DNA from: UBA940 sp031548515
GTDB taxonomy: Bacteria; Bacteroidota; Bacteroidia; Bacteroidales; Rikenellaceae
DNA: 22,963 nt
NCBI GenBank assembly: GCA_031548515.1
Contig: JAVBRB010000016.1
Span: 1-22,963 of the forward strand
Direction: 5' to 3'
Below the pieces are notes generated by a model. That model had not been told where the DNA came from and made no database searches. It saw only the letters and a list, made by a program, of their open reading frames with translations. Positions 7,723 to 14,676 of this stretch are shown one piece after another. Each line of letters starts with the position of its first letter. The stretch's first letter is position 1. Position numbers and translations under genes: made by a program.

Positions 7723-8775
7723 ATGAAAAACATACTGATAACAGGAGGAGCCGGATTCATAGGGTCGCACGTGGTGAGGCTTTTCGTGGAGAGGCATCCG
7801 CAATACAACATCGTCTGCCTCGACAAATTGACATACGCGGGCAATCTTGCGAATCTGGCGGGACTTGAAGAAAAGCCGAATTACAGTTTTGTACGGGGCG
7901 ATATCTGCGACTCAGGCCTGCTGGCGCGGCTGTTCGACGAGCGCAGCATAGACGGCGTGATACACCTTGCCGCCGAAAGCCACGTCGACCGCAGCATAGG
8001 TTCGCCCGCCACTTTTGCGGCGACAAACGTCATGGGCACGCTGGCGCTTCTGGAAGCCGCACGGGCGCACTGGCACGGGAATTACGAAGGGAAGCGTTTC
8101 TACCAGATATCGACAGATGAAGTGTTCGGCTCGCTCGGAGCGGAAGGTAAATTCACCGAAGAAACGCACTACGATCCGCATTCGCCGTACTCGGCAAGCA
8201 AGGCGGCTGCGGATCATTTTGTGAGGGCCTGGCACGACACATACGGGATGCCTGCCGTCATCTCGAACTGCACGAACAATTACGGTCCATACCAATTCCC
8301 GGAGAAGCTGATACCACTGATGATCAATAACATCATTGAGCGCAGGCCGCTGCCAGTATACGGCAACGGCAGCAACGTGCGCGACTGGATCTACGTAGGT
8401 GACCACACTGAAGCCATAAACACGATATTCCATAAGGGCATTCCCGGGGAAACCTATCTCGCTGGGGGAGGAAACGAGATGAGCAACATCGACCTTGTGA
8501 GAATGCTCATAAGGATTACGGACAATGCGCTCGGGAGGGTGGAAGGAGAAAGCGACGCTCTCGTATCTTTCGTAGGCGACCGTGCCGGACACGATTTCCG
8601 CTACGCGGTCGATATATCGAAAATAGAGCGTGAACTCGGCTGGAAGCCCCGAACCGGTTTCGCAGAGGGACTGAGGCGCACCGTCGAATGGTATATTGGC
8701 AATCCCGAATGGCTGAGAGGCGTTACAAGCGGCGAATACCGGAACTATTACGAAAAAATGTACGCCGGACGGTAA
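7723..8775 (+). CDS. rmlB: dTDP-glucose 4,6-dehydratase
   Basis: A 350-residue short-chain dehydrogenase-type enzyme that converts dTDP-glucose to dTDP-4-keto-6-deoxyglucose using bound NAD+. The NAD motif is TGGAGFIGSH (7-16); the active site has STDEVFG (130-136, with the Asp-Glu acid/base pair) and YSASK (Tyr156, Lys160); NNYGPYQFPEKLIP (185-198) is the substrate loop. The ATG at 7723 begins directly at the first strand; upstream starts would lie inside rmlC. It is the last gene of the operon and is followed by a strong hairpin. No rmlD gene (the final reductase for dTDP-L-rhamnose) follows. Confidence 0.96.
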   Translation: MKNILITGGAGFIGSHVVRLFVERHPQYNIVCLDKLTYAGNLANLAGLEEKPNYSFVRGDICDSGLLARLFDERSIDGVIHLAAESHVDRSIGSPATFAATNVMGTLALLEAARAHWHGNYEGKRFYQISTDEVFGSLGAEGKFTEETHYDPHSPYSASKAAADHFVRAWHDTYGMPAVISNCTNNYGPYQFPEKLIPLMINNIIERRPLPVYGNGSNVRDWIYVGDHTEAINTIFHKGIPGETYLAGGGNEMSNIDLVRMLIRITDNALGRVEGESDALVSFVGDRAGHDFRYAVDISKIERELGWKPRTGFAEGLRRTVEWYIGNPEWLRGVTSGEYRNYYEKMYAGR

Positions 8776-8794
8776 CTCCGACCGTGACTTTTTC

Positions 8795-8829
8795 AAAAAG
8801 TGGAGACTCACTGAGAGTCTCCACTTTTT
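8795..8829. terminator. Strong bidirectional terminator between rmlB and the GH76 gene
   Basis: A perfect 15-bp stem (AAAAAGTGGAGACTC at 8795-8809 with its complement at 8815-8829) closes a 5-base loop. The A-run on one side and T-run on the other give a U-tract in either direction, so it can end both the rml operon and the converging GH76 transcript. Confidence 0.93.
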
Positions 8830-8851
8830 AGTTGTGTTCCTTAACCGGCAG

Positions 8852-10033
8852 TTATTCGATTACAGACATCGCTTCCATCAGCATGCAGCCTGTAAGATGC
8901 GGGGTAAGGCCCACGCCCGACGACGAGACTACAGGATTATGCCAGCTTCCGCCGTAAAGCATATATTCTTTGTTGATACCTTCGTCATACATTACGTTTG
9001 CAAGGCGGGTAAGGTAATCCTTGAATTTCACCATAGTCTTCCGGTCGAGATCCTTTTCGTTGATGAGTTTAACGAAATAGCGGAAGAATATGCCATGGAA
9101 CAGGCCGCCGTCGCCGCCGGTAGCATCGCTCAGTACGCCTCCTTCATTGGTTGACATTTTATCGATAACGTAATTGGCCGCATTGACGGCTTCCGCAAGG
9201 TATTGCTTCTCGCCCGTGATCCCATATAGCTCGACTGCCGCACCTATGAACGTACCCGAATTATAGGTATAGACCGCACGGCTTATATTTCCGCGTGAGT
9301 TCATGTTGTCGCGGACGGCACCGCTTTCAGGGTCGTACAGGTTATCCCTAAGCCATGCGTAAATCTTCCTGGCCTCGGTCAGGTACTCTTCCCTGGGCTT
9401 CCCGCCTTTGATCCCGGCTGAATCGTACAGGTTGTAGATACGTGCCGCAATGATGGCAGCCGGACCGTTGGAGCAGGCGTTTTTCGTCTTTTCCACATCC
9501 GTTTTCCACGTTATGCCACCATACCACGGAGCTTCGTTATCGGGGCCCCACGTCGTCCATATCCAGTCGTTGTATATCTGTTTGCCTCTTGTGAAGTACT
9601 CCTCATTCCGGGCCGTTTCGTACATCCGAAGCTGCGCGAGCACCATCCATTCCATGTCGTCAACATAAGGGTTCCACCATGGACGGCGGGCATTGCCCGC
9701 AAAATTGAACCTGGGCGCACCTTTCCACCACAGGGGATACAGGTCGAAGTAGTCCTGATTGCCGGTACGCATATAGGCGTCGACGATAATATCCATAGCA
9801 TGGGCCTGCGGCCAATAATGAGCTGTGGTCATATCGGCCATATCGCTTTTGTAATTGAAGTAATACCTGTTGGGATAGCCCTCGAAGCTGGCTCCCCAGA
9901 AATGTTTGACAAGGGCGCGGCTCATTCCTTCCGCTGCCTGTTTCCAGAATTCACGATCCCTTCCGTTCTGCCCGGCCACCCACGACGGAATGCACAGCAA
10001 AACTGCGAAAACAAACAGTAAGATCTTTTTCAT
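8852..10033 (-). CDS. Secreted glycoside hydrolase family 76 (alpha-1,6-mannanase-like)
   Basis: A 393-residue exported protein with a Sec signal peptide (MKKILLFVFAVLLCIPSWVAG). The mature part has the all-alpha (alpha/alpha)6 features of GH76: the catalytic aspartate pair in PYVDDMEWM (D125, D126), WYGGITWKTD, and KNACSNGPAAIIAARIY, plus a late GGDGGLFHGIF segment. GH76 enzymes cut alpha-1,6-mannan backbones such as those of fungal cell walls. No lipobox is visible, so it is probably periplasmic. An in-frame ATG at 10042 would add three residues; ATG 10033 directly precedes the signal peptide. No SusC/SusD pair is nearby, so it is not in a recognisable polysaccharide utilisation locus here. 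Confidence 0.88.
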   Translation of the reverse strand: MKKILLFVFAVLLCIPSWVAGQNGRDREFWKQAAEGMSRALVKHFWGASFEGYPNRYYFNYKSDMADMTTAHYWPQAHAMDIIVDAYMRTGNQDYFDLYPLWWKGAPRFNFAGNARRPWWNPYVDDMEWMVLAQLRMYETARNEEYFTRGKQIYNDWIWTTWGPDNEAPWYGGITWKTDVEKTKNACSNGPAAIIAARIYNLYDSAGIKGGKPREEYLTEARKIYAWLRDNLYDPESGAVRDNMNSRGNISRAVYTYNSGTFIGAAVELYGITGEKQYLAEAVNAANYVIDKMSTNEGGVLSDATGGDGGLFHGIFFRYFVKLINEKDLDRKTMVKFKDYLTRLANVMYDEGINKEYMLYGGSWHNPVVSSSGVGLTPHLTGCMLMEAMSVIE

Positions 10034-10112
10034 ATAGTCCATAAAGGTTTAGTATGCTATCCAGTTAAAATTTTATAAAATTAAGCTTTTTTTTTAAAAG
10101 GCCGTTATCATA

Positions 10113-10140
10113 ATAAAAAAAGGGCCTGCTTAAGACCCTT
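10113..10140 (-). terminator. Rho-independent terminator of hpf
   Basis: On the minus strand, 27 bases after the hpf stop, AAGGGTCT-TAAGC-AGGCCCTT (10140-10120) forms an 8-bp stem with one G-U pair, followed by a T-run (10119-10114). Confidence 0.85.
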
Positions 10141-10167
10141 CCGACATATAGATATATGTAAATGATA

Positions 10168-10464
10168 CTATCTTACAAATTTTTCCTTATATTTGATAAG
10201 CTGCTTTTTCAGCGCCTCTACACTCTCATCGACCGCCTCCTCGAAGCTGTGGCCGCGCGATTCGGCCACCAAATCCTCTCCCGGAACGGCGAGTGTTATC
10301 GTCACCACCTTGTTCCCCATTTCATGGTCTTTGTCCACCTTCATGATAACATCCGAAGATACTATCCTATCGGAAAACTTGTCTAGTTTCGACAATTTGT
10401 TTTCAACGAAATCGACCAAACGCTTGTCTGCATCGAACTTTACGGATTGAATCTGCACGTTCAT
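10168..10464 (-). CDS. hpf: Ribosome hibernation promoting factor, short type
   Basis: A 98-residue small protein of the HPF/YfiA (RaiA) family, which binds the decoding region of idle 30S subunits in starvation. It starts MNVQIQSVKFDADKRL, has the beta-alpha-beta core with KLDKFSDRIV and VTITLAVPGEDL, and a C-terminal helix rich in Lys (EALKKQLIKYKEKF). It is the short form without the dimerisation tail of long HPF. It lies downstream of the xerC-like gene with a 305-bp gap, an arrangement frequent in Bacteroidota. The first 19 bases of the gene plus 28 bases upstream are repeated exactly 158 bp further upstream. Confidence 0.93.
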   Translation of the reverse strand: MNVQIQSVKFDADKRLVDFVENKLSKLDKFSDRIVSSDVIMKVDKDHEMGNKVVTITLAVPGEDLVAESRGHSFEEAVDESVEALKKQLIKYKEKFVR

Positions 10465-10492
10465 AATTACTTGTCTTTAAAATTTATATATT
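10446..10492 (-). repeat. hpf leader repeat, gene-proximal copy
   Basis: A 47-bp unit spanning the hpf start codon (ATG at 10464-10462), identical to 10604-10650. On the minus strand it reads from an A/T-rich stretch (AATATATAAATTTTAAAG) through AATTATGAACGTGCAG. Exactly 111 bp separate the two copies, so the period is 158 bp. Confidence 0.95.
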
Positions 10493-10545
10493 GCCCCTTA
10501 AGGCCTCTGCCTTGTTTTTGTTACCTCCGTCGGCTTTTCCCGCAC

Positions 10546-10561
10546 CAGCGCTGAAGCGCTG
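10546..10561. repeat. GC-rich inverted repeat inside the hpf leader
   Basis: CAGCGCT-GA-AGCGCTG gives a 7-bp perfect inverted repeat in the spacer between the two hpf leader copies. On the transcript it would form a tight hairpin, or it could be a protein site as DNA. It has no U-tract, so it is not a terminator. Confidence 0.6.
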
Positions 10562-10583
10562 ACATACGGACCTCCGTCGGTGA

Positions 10584-10622
10584 TTATTTTACTTCGTAAA
10601 ACAATTGAATCTGCACGTTCAT
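10584..10622 (-). pseudogene. Duplicated start of hpf, 12-codon open frame
   Basis: The upstream copy of the hpf leader repeat carries its own ATG (10622-10620). Reading through the duplicated start and out of the repeat gives MNVQIQLFYEVK and then TAA (10586-10584). The first six codons are those of hpf; the rest is unrelated spacer. It is either a remnant of a partial duplication or a short leader peptide translated ahead of hpf. The sequence alone does not decide. Confidence 0.45.
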
Positions 10623-10650
10623 AATTACTTGTCTTTAAAATTTATATATT
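10604..10650 (-). repeat. hpf leader repeat, distal copy
   Basis: Identical over 47 bp to 10446-10492. Similarity continues beyond it in a diverged form: upstream of the proximal copy the minus strand has GCGGGAAAAGCCGACGGAGG then TAACAAAAAC, and upstream of the distal copy CGGGGGAACTGCCGGA then TAACAAAACT. The whole leader therefore looks like a tandem duplication with one old and one conserved part. A run of nine C at 10652-10660 and a CCCCCTG/CAGGGGG hairpin (10656-10673) adjoin it. Confidence 0.93.
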
Positions 10651-10769
10651 ACCCCCCCCCTGCTGACAGGGGGTTGGTTCAGTTTTGTTATCCGGCAGTT
10701 CCCCCGGCGGCGGATAGTTACTTTCCTTATTGCCTCCTCATTTAATCCGCCTCGCCCGGGAGGACATTT

Positions 10770-11681
10770 TCACTGTTCGCTTATCACACCCCTCGGGTGC
10801 GCACCTTCGTAGGCCTTTTTCAGACGGGCGATGCTATTGTGGGTGTAAACCTGGGTCGAAGCCAGCGAAGCATGCCCCAGAAGCTCCTGAATTTCGCGCA
10901 TGTCGGCCCCGTTATCAAGCAGATGCGTCGCGAAAGTGTGCCTCAGAACGTGCGGACTGCGCTTTCCATGCACCCCCATCTTCTCCAACTCATCCCTCAC
11001 CGTCCTGTAAACCCAACTCCTAGAAACAGGCCTTCCCTTGTCCGTTAAAAATAACAGCTTTTTGCCGGACTTCCAAATATTTGGCGAAGTAATTTCATCC
11101 ACGTACCGCCTTAAAATCCCGGACATTAATTCCGGCAGTGGAACCATCCTTTGCCTGTCTCCCTTCCCATGGACTTTCAAAGAACAGAAGTCGGCTGAAA
11201 TATCTTCGACACATATACCCGTGAGTTCTGCAAGTCTTATGCCGCAGGAGTAGAACAACAATAAAACAAGCGCATTCCGGCGCTCCAAGGCGTCTTCGGA
11301 CACGCTTTGCCGGATAAGATAATCCGTAATTCCGTCCATTTTCGTTTCGGGTATCCACACCGGAAGCCGTTTCGGTGTTTTCAACGTGTGAATTTTCAGA
11401 AACGGATTATTATCGATGACCCCTGTCGCACGGAGCCAACGGAAGAAGGACCGTAGCGACGATATTTCACGATTGACCGATGCCGGGGAAAGTTTCAGGG
11501 ACTCGGACAGGTATATTATCCAGCCGCGTATGTCGTCGGCCGTCACAAGCGCAGGACGGAAATCATCCCTGGATACACCGAGGTAATCGACAAACCTCTG
11601 GATATCATGACGGTAGTTGCGGACCGTGAGTTCCGAATAGCGCCTTTCGGCAAGCAGATATGTGGCGAATGCCTCTAACAT
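10770..11681 (-). CDS. xerC: Tyrosine recombinase, XerC/XerD-like
   Basis: A 303-residue integrase-family recombinase of the size of XerC/XerD, which resolve chromosome dimers at dif during division. The N-terminal SAM-like core-binding domain (about 1-90) is followed by the catalytic domain with all six active-site residues in place: R149 in CGIRLAEL, K173 in HGKGDRQR, H244 and R247 in HVLRHTFATHLL, H270 in LLGHASLASTQVYTH, and Tyr279 as nucleophile. Chromosomal neighbours (tcdA upstream, hpf downstream) and the complete short form argue for a housekeeping Xer protein and not a mobile-element integrase. The choice of C over D is from context and family resemblance. It starts 42 bp after the tcdA stop. 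Confidence 0.88.
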   Translation of the reverse strand: MLEAFATYLLAERRYSELTVRNYRHDIQRFVDYLGVSRDDFRPALVTADDIRGWIIYLSESLKLSPASVNREISSLRSFFRWLRATGVIDNNPFLKIHTLKTPKRLPVWIPETKMDGITDYLIRQSVSEDALERRNALVLLLFYSCGIRLAELTGICVEDISADFCSLKVHGKGDRQRMVPLPELMSGILRRYVDEITSPNIWKSGKKLLFLTDKGRPVSRSWVYRTVRDELEKMGVHGKRSPHVLRHTFATHLLDNGADMREIQELLGHASLASTQVYTHNSIARLKKAYEGAHPRGVISEQ

Positions 11682-11723
11682 TCAATATATGGCAGATTCC
11701 TCACTCCCCCGTTCGGAATGACA

Positions 11724-12467
11724 TTATTTCGCAGGCACCATTGTGCCCATTTCTCCAATGAGGCCTCTTACAACGACCGAGGCGCAGGCGCAGCCGAACA
11801 CCGCCGGCATATATGAAACGGTGCCGACGTTCGATTTCTTGTTCGTCTCCTCGCATAAAACCATCGCCCCTTCGCGGATCGGTTCGGGCGAGAAAACGGC
11901 CGAAAAACCGGTATGGATGCCCCATTTGTGAAGCCGCTTGCGGAGCATATGCGCCAGCGGGCAGTGGTGCGAGTTGCGTATGTCCTTTATCTCCACTTTT
12001 GTAGGATCGGTCTTGGCCCCTGCACCCATAGAACTGACCAGTGGGATGCCGCGGTCCAAAGCGCCTTTTATCAGCGCCGCCTTGGGCGAAAGGGTATCTA
12101 TCGCGTCCACAACGAAGTCAAACTCCGCGCTGTCGAGCAGTTCCCAGGTCAGGTCGTCGCGGATGTACCGGTTAACGACAGTAAGCTCGATTTCGGGATT
12201 TATGTCGCGCAGGCGGTCGGCAAGCACTTCGGCCTTCTGACGGCCTACAGTGGAATGGAGCGCCACCAGCTGGCGGTTAATGTTGCTCGGAGCGACCTCG
12301 TCGGCGTCGGCTATCGTCATGCGTCCCACGCCCGCACGGGCTATCATCTCGGCGGCATAAGCACCCACCCCGCCAAGCCCCACCACGAGGATGTTCGCGT
12401 TCCGTATCGTATCGAGTTTATCTTTCCCGAACAGTAGTTCGGTGCGTTCGAGCCAGCCGGGTGTCAT
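11724..12467 (-). CDS. tcdA: tRNA threonylcarbamoyladenosine dehydratase
   Basis: A 247-residue E1-like enzyme that uses ATP to cyclise t6A to ct6A at position 37 of ANN-decoding tRNAs. It starts with WLERTELLFGKDKLDTI, typical of TcdA (YgdL/CsdL), and has the ThiF-type nucleotide motif VVGLGGVGAYAAE (28-40), INRQ (63-66) and DAIDTL. A second part includes SHHCPLAHMLRKRL and a hydrophobic C-terminal stretch. The start codon overlaps the stop of the upstream tatD-like gene (ATGA at 12467-12464), so the two are translationally coupled. Confidence 0.93.
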   Translation of the reverse strand: MTPGWLERTELLFGKDKLDTIRNANILVVGLGGVGAYAAEMIARAGVGRMTIADADEVAPSNINRQLVALHSTVGRQKAEVLADRLRDINPEIELTVVNRYIRDDLTWELLDSAEFDFVVDAIDTLSPKAALIKGALDRGIPLVSSMGAGAKTDPTKVEIKDIRNSHHCPLAHMLRKRLHKWGIHTGFSAVFSPEPIREGAMVLCEETNKKSNVGTVSYMPAVFGCACASVVVRGLIGEMGTMVPAK

Positions 12468-13096
12468 GCTCCGAAAATCCTTATATAATTATTATAAATC
12501 TCTCGTTTGATTTCAGTTTGGCCCATCCCCTTAATTATCGCCGCGCGACTGTAAATCTCCGCGATGGGAATACCGCTGTCGTCGGTTTCGAAAAACAGGT
12601 TGGGAAGGGGTATCGAATTCATCGCCTCGACGGTTTTAGGCGATAAGAGGCTCCGCTCCCCGAATGAAAGGTAATATCCCGCCTCCACGGCCCGGACCGC
12701 CTGCTGCCGCGATCCCGTGAATCCGTGGAATATCACCGCGCAGAGGGTGAACTCAGCCAATATTTTCATCATGGGTTCGAACGCCCGGACGCAATGCAGG
12801 ACGACGGGAAGGTTCCGCTCACGTGCGATCTTCAACTGCGCTTCTAAAACCTCTGTTTGGAACCGGCGCAGGACAGGACGGCTGTAGTCGAGGCCGATCT
12901 CCCCGATGGCGCTGACGGATGCCGTCTCAATCTCCTTCAGTGCAATTTCCACATCAATCTGTCCGACCTGCCAGGGATGTATGCCTATAGAACATGGCGG
13001 CACGGGAAGACCGGTTGCTCCGGCCATTGCCGAAACCAATTCGATGCCCTCTCCGGTACGCCCGTGGGTGTGTATGTTTACAAAAGGATACTCCAT
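12464..13096 (-). CDS. TatD-family metal-dependent hydrolase
   Basis: A 210-residue amidohydrolase-fold protein. Metal-binding motifs of TatD nucleases are visible: HTH (9-11), GEIGLD (65-70, Glu66), HC (101-102), HGFTGS (124-129) and ETDDS (170-174). At 210 residues it is shorter than typical TatD (about 255-265), in line with a compact Bacteroidota form. TatD proteins act as 3'-5' exonucleases in DNA repair; the function of this compact form is inferred from the family. First gene of the tatD-tcdA-xerC-hpf set on the minus strand. Confidence 0.85.
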   Translation of the reverse strand: MEYPFVNIHTHGRTGEGIELVSAMAGATGLPVPPCSIGIHPWQVGQIDVEIALKEIETASVSAIGEIGLDYSRPVLRRFQTEVLEAQLKIARERNLPVVLHCVRAFEPMMKILAEFTLCAVIFHGFTGSRQQAVRAVEAGYYLSFGERSLLSPKTVEAMNSIPLPNLFFETDDSGIPIAEIYSRAAIIKGMGQTEIKREIYNNYIRIFGA

Positions 13097-13174
13097 TAGT
13101 TGTAAAAGGCAGATCCATCGCCGTTACGCTTCCCTCGGGAGGACGCTTTTGCGGCGCTCCGCCAATTCATGAAA

Positions 13175-13182
13175 CAAAGATA
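13175..13182 (-). promoter_or_regulatory. -7 box for the tatD-tcdA transcript
   Basis: Minus-strand TATCTTTG (13182-13175) fits TAnnTTTG and lies about 80 bp before the ATG at 13096. No TTTG is seen at the matching upstream distance, so the call rests on the -7 box and position alone. Confidence 0.5.
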
Positions 13183-13250
13183 ACAAAAACCGTGCATTCA
13201 GGCACATCCGCGGGCATCGCAAAAAATTTATCAAAAAAACTTCTCTGAAA

Positions 13251-13310
13251 TTTTAGTTTATTTTATAAACTTATTTATATTTGCATCATATTTATAAACA
13301 CAAACTAAAA
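13251..13310 (+). promoter_or_regulatory. Quasi-palindromic promoter/operator of the DUF2141 operon
   Basis: TATATTTG (13276-13283) is a perfect -7 box 46 bp before the ATG at 13330. It sits at the centre of nested symmetry: TTTTAGTTT (13251-13259) and its complement AAACTAAAA (13302-13310) on the outside, and two copies of the self-complementary TTTATAAA (13262-13269 and 13290-13297) inside. A dimeric repressor could bind across the promoter. The winged-helix protein encoded two genes downstream is the obvious candidate, which is inference. Confidence 0.65.
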
Positions 13311-13329
13311 ACCATAAAACATTACAGAC

Positions 13330-13746
13330 ATGAAAAAGATGGTTAAAACAATGCTTATTGCCACTGCTGCAATAATCCTAAGTGGAATTCCGGCCGACTG
13401 CATGGCGCAGGCAGACACACTGAGGGTGAAAATAACCGGCATCAAAACTTTCACGGGGAAAATCATGGTCGCCGGCGGCGACTACGGCAAACCGATGGAA
13501 ATGGCCAGCGCAATGGTTGAGGCAGACGCGGAAACGGTGGAATGTGTAATCAGCGGCGACATCGCGCCCGGAACGAAACTCTATATTTTCCACGACGCAA
13601 ACAACAATTTCCAACTCGACATGACTAACGACGGAGTCCCGACCGAAGGTTGTTACAGCGGAACGATCGAACCCGACAAAAACGGCGTTCAGATGGTTGA
13701 ACTGAAGTATTATATTTGGGCGGAACCCGTACCAGTAAAAGAATAA
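13330..13746 (+). CDS. Exported DUF2141-domain protein
   Basis: A 138-residue protein with a signal peptide (about 1-27, ending DCMAQA). The mature part resembles DUF2141: a beta-rich domain with GKIMVAGGDY early, then the motif LYIFHDANNNFQLDMTNDGVPTEGCY (about 85-110), equivalent to the family's HDxNxNxxxD...GxPxEG. The Asn/Asp-rich loop looks like a metal-binding loop, but no function is established for the family. First gene of an operon with a membrane protein and a winged-helix regulator; the next gene starts 29 bp after its stop. Confidence 0.72.
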   Translation: MKKMVKTMLIATAAIILSGIPADCMAQADTLRVKITGIKTFTGKIMVAGGDYGKPMEMASAMVEADAETVECVISGDIAPGTKLYIFHDANNNFQLDMTNDGVPTEGCYSGTIEPDKNGVQMVELKYYIWAEPVPVKE

Positions 13747-13775
13747 CCAATAGTAAACATCTCTAATTTTTAGCC

Positions 13776-14408
13776 ATGGAAGACAAACATCTGTCGACGC
13801 AGGAGAGCATCGACCTGATCGCAAAAATGATCGAGAACACCCGCCGCAATTTCAACGACAAAGGAGGCGCCATGTTCCTTATCTGGGGCTACACCACGAT
13901 AGCCGTCACCGCTGCTGTTTCGGCGGCATTCTGGTTCACCCGAAACAACGCCGTTATGTGGCTCTGGTGGGCATTACCCGTTATCGGCAGCATTTTCACG
14001 GCGCTCCACTTCAGGAAACACAAAAGGCCCGTCACGACACACCTCGACAAAGCGGTGGGTTACGTGTGGATAGTTTTCGGAGCGGCAACGCTGGCCTGTT
14101 CGGTATTCTCTTTTGCATCGGCAGCATTTGCAGGAGAGCCGCTCATCAACATCCTCTTCACGGTCGGACTGCTGATGGGAATGGCAACAGCGGTTACAGG
14201 CCTTATGATAAAATTCAGGCCGGTGGTCATAGGGGGATTCCTGGGGATGGCTCTCTCTTTTGCAATCCCCTGGTTTCCGAACATGTGGCAATTTGTCATT
14301 TTCGCGGGCATATTCTTAGTCGCGCAAGTCATTCCGGGACATATGCTCAACCGCGACTGCAAAAAAGAGGCGGCAGGAGAGGAGGCAGCCTATGTTCAGG
14401 GAACTTGA
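13776..14408 (+). CDS. Six-helix membrane protein of unknown function
   Basis: A 210-residue inner-membrane protein. A soluble, charged N-terminus (STQESIDLIAKMIENTRRNF) of about 30 residues is followed by about six hydrophobic segments (near 31-55, 60-77, 92-117, 121-144, 147-165 and 168-187) and a short charged tail. This N-terminal helix plus compact membrane domain is familiar from Bacteroidota proteins encoded next to small winged-helix regulators, but I know of no assigned function. It overlaps the start of the regulator gene by 17 bp, implying coupled expression; the membrane protein might sense a signal and restrain the regulator, which is speculation. Confidence 0.75.
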   Translation: MEDKHLSTQESIDLIAKMIENTRRNFNDKGGAMFLIWGYTTIAVTAAVSAAFWFTRNNAVMWLWWALPVIGSIFTALHFRKHKRPVTTHLDKAVGYVWIVFGAATLACSVFSFASAAFAGEPLINILFTVGLLMGMATAVTGLMIKFRPVVIGGFLGMALSFAIPWFPNMWQFVIFAGIFLVAQVIPGHMLNRDCKKEAAGEEAAYVQGT

Positions 14409-14676
14409 TCCGCTGCTGCACTCCGAGCTGAGGCTGGCCGTGATATCGATCCTGGTCGGGGTAGAAAGCGCTGACTTCACATTCATAAAAGAGCAGACAG
14501 GCGCGACGGCCGGAAACCTGAGCGTGCAGTTGGACAAGCTCTCGACCGCAGGATACATCGGGGTCGAAAAGACCTTCCGCGGAAAGATGCCGCGCACCGT
14601 TTGCCGAATAACGCCGAAAGGCTCGGAAGCGTTCGCCAGCTATGTCGAAACGCTGAAAGAGTATCTGAAACTGTGA
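14392..14676 (+). CDS. Winged-helix transcriptional regulator (HTH_34 type)
   Basis: A 94-residue protein that is almost entirely one winged-helix domain of the MarR/ArsR-like PF13601 group. It starts LDPLLHSELRLAVISIL, has recognition-helix sequence TGATAGNLSVQLDKLSTAGYI (about 42-62), the wing VEKTFRGKMPRTVCRITPKG and a C-terminal dimer helix (EAFASYVETLKEYL). Such proteins bind short palindromes as dimers; the symmetric promoter at 13251-13310 is a likely autoregulatory target. Its stop codon overlaps the reading frame of the truncated lipoprotein gene that follows. Confidence 0.85.
   Translation: MFRELDPLLHSELRLAVISILVGVESADFTFIKEQTGATAGNLSVQLDKLSTAGYIGVEKTFRGKMPRTVCRITPKGSEAFASYVETLKEYLKL

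Noticed and set aside
10656..10673. CCCCCTG/CAGGGGG hairpin as terminator of the xerC-like gene
   Set aside because: On the minus strand it is followed by a G-run and then TAATATATAAA, not a T-run, and hpf lies downstream in the same direction; it is reported only as a structure next to the repeat.
10770..11681. Xer-like recombinase as integrase of a genomic island
   Set aside because: It is a compact XerC/XerD-type protein set among housekeeping genes (tatD-like, tcdA, hpf); no attachment-site repeats, tRNA junction or phage genes are next to it.
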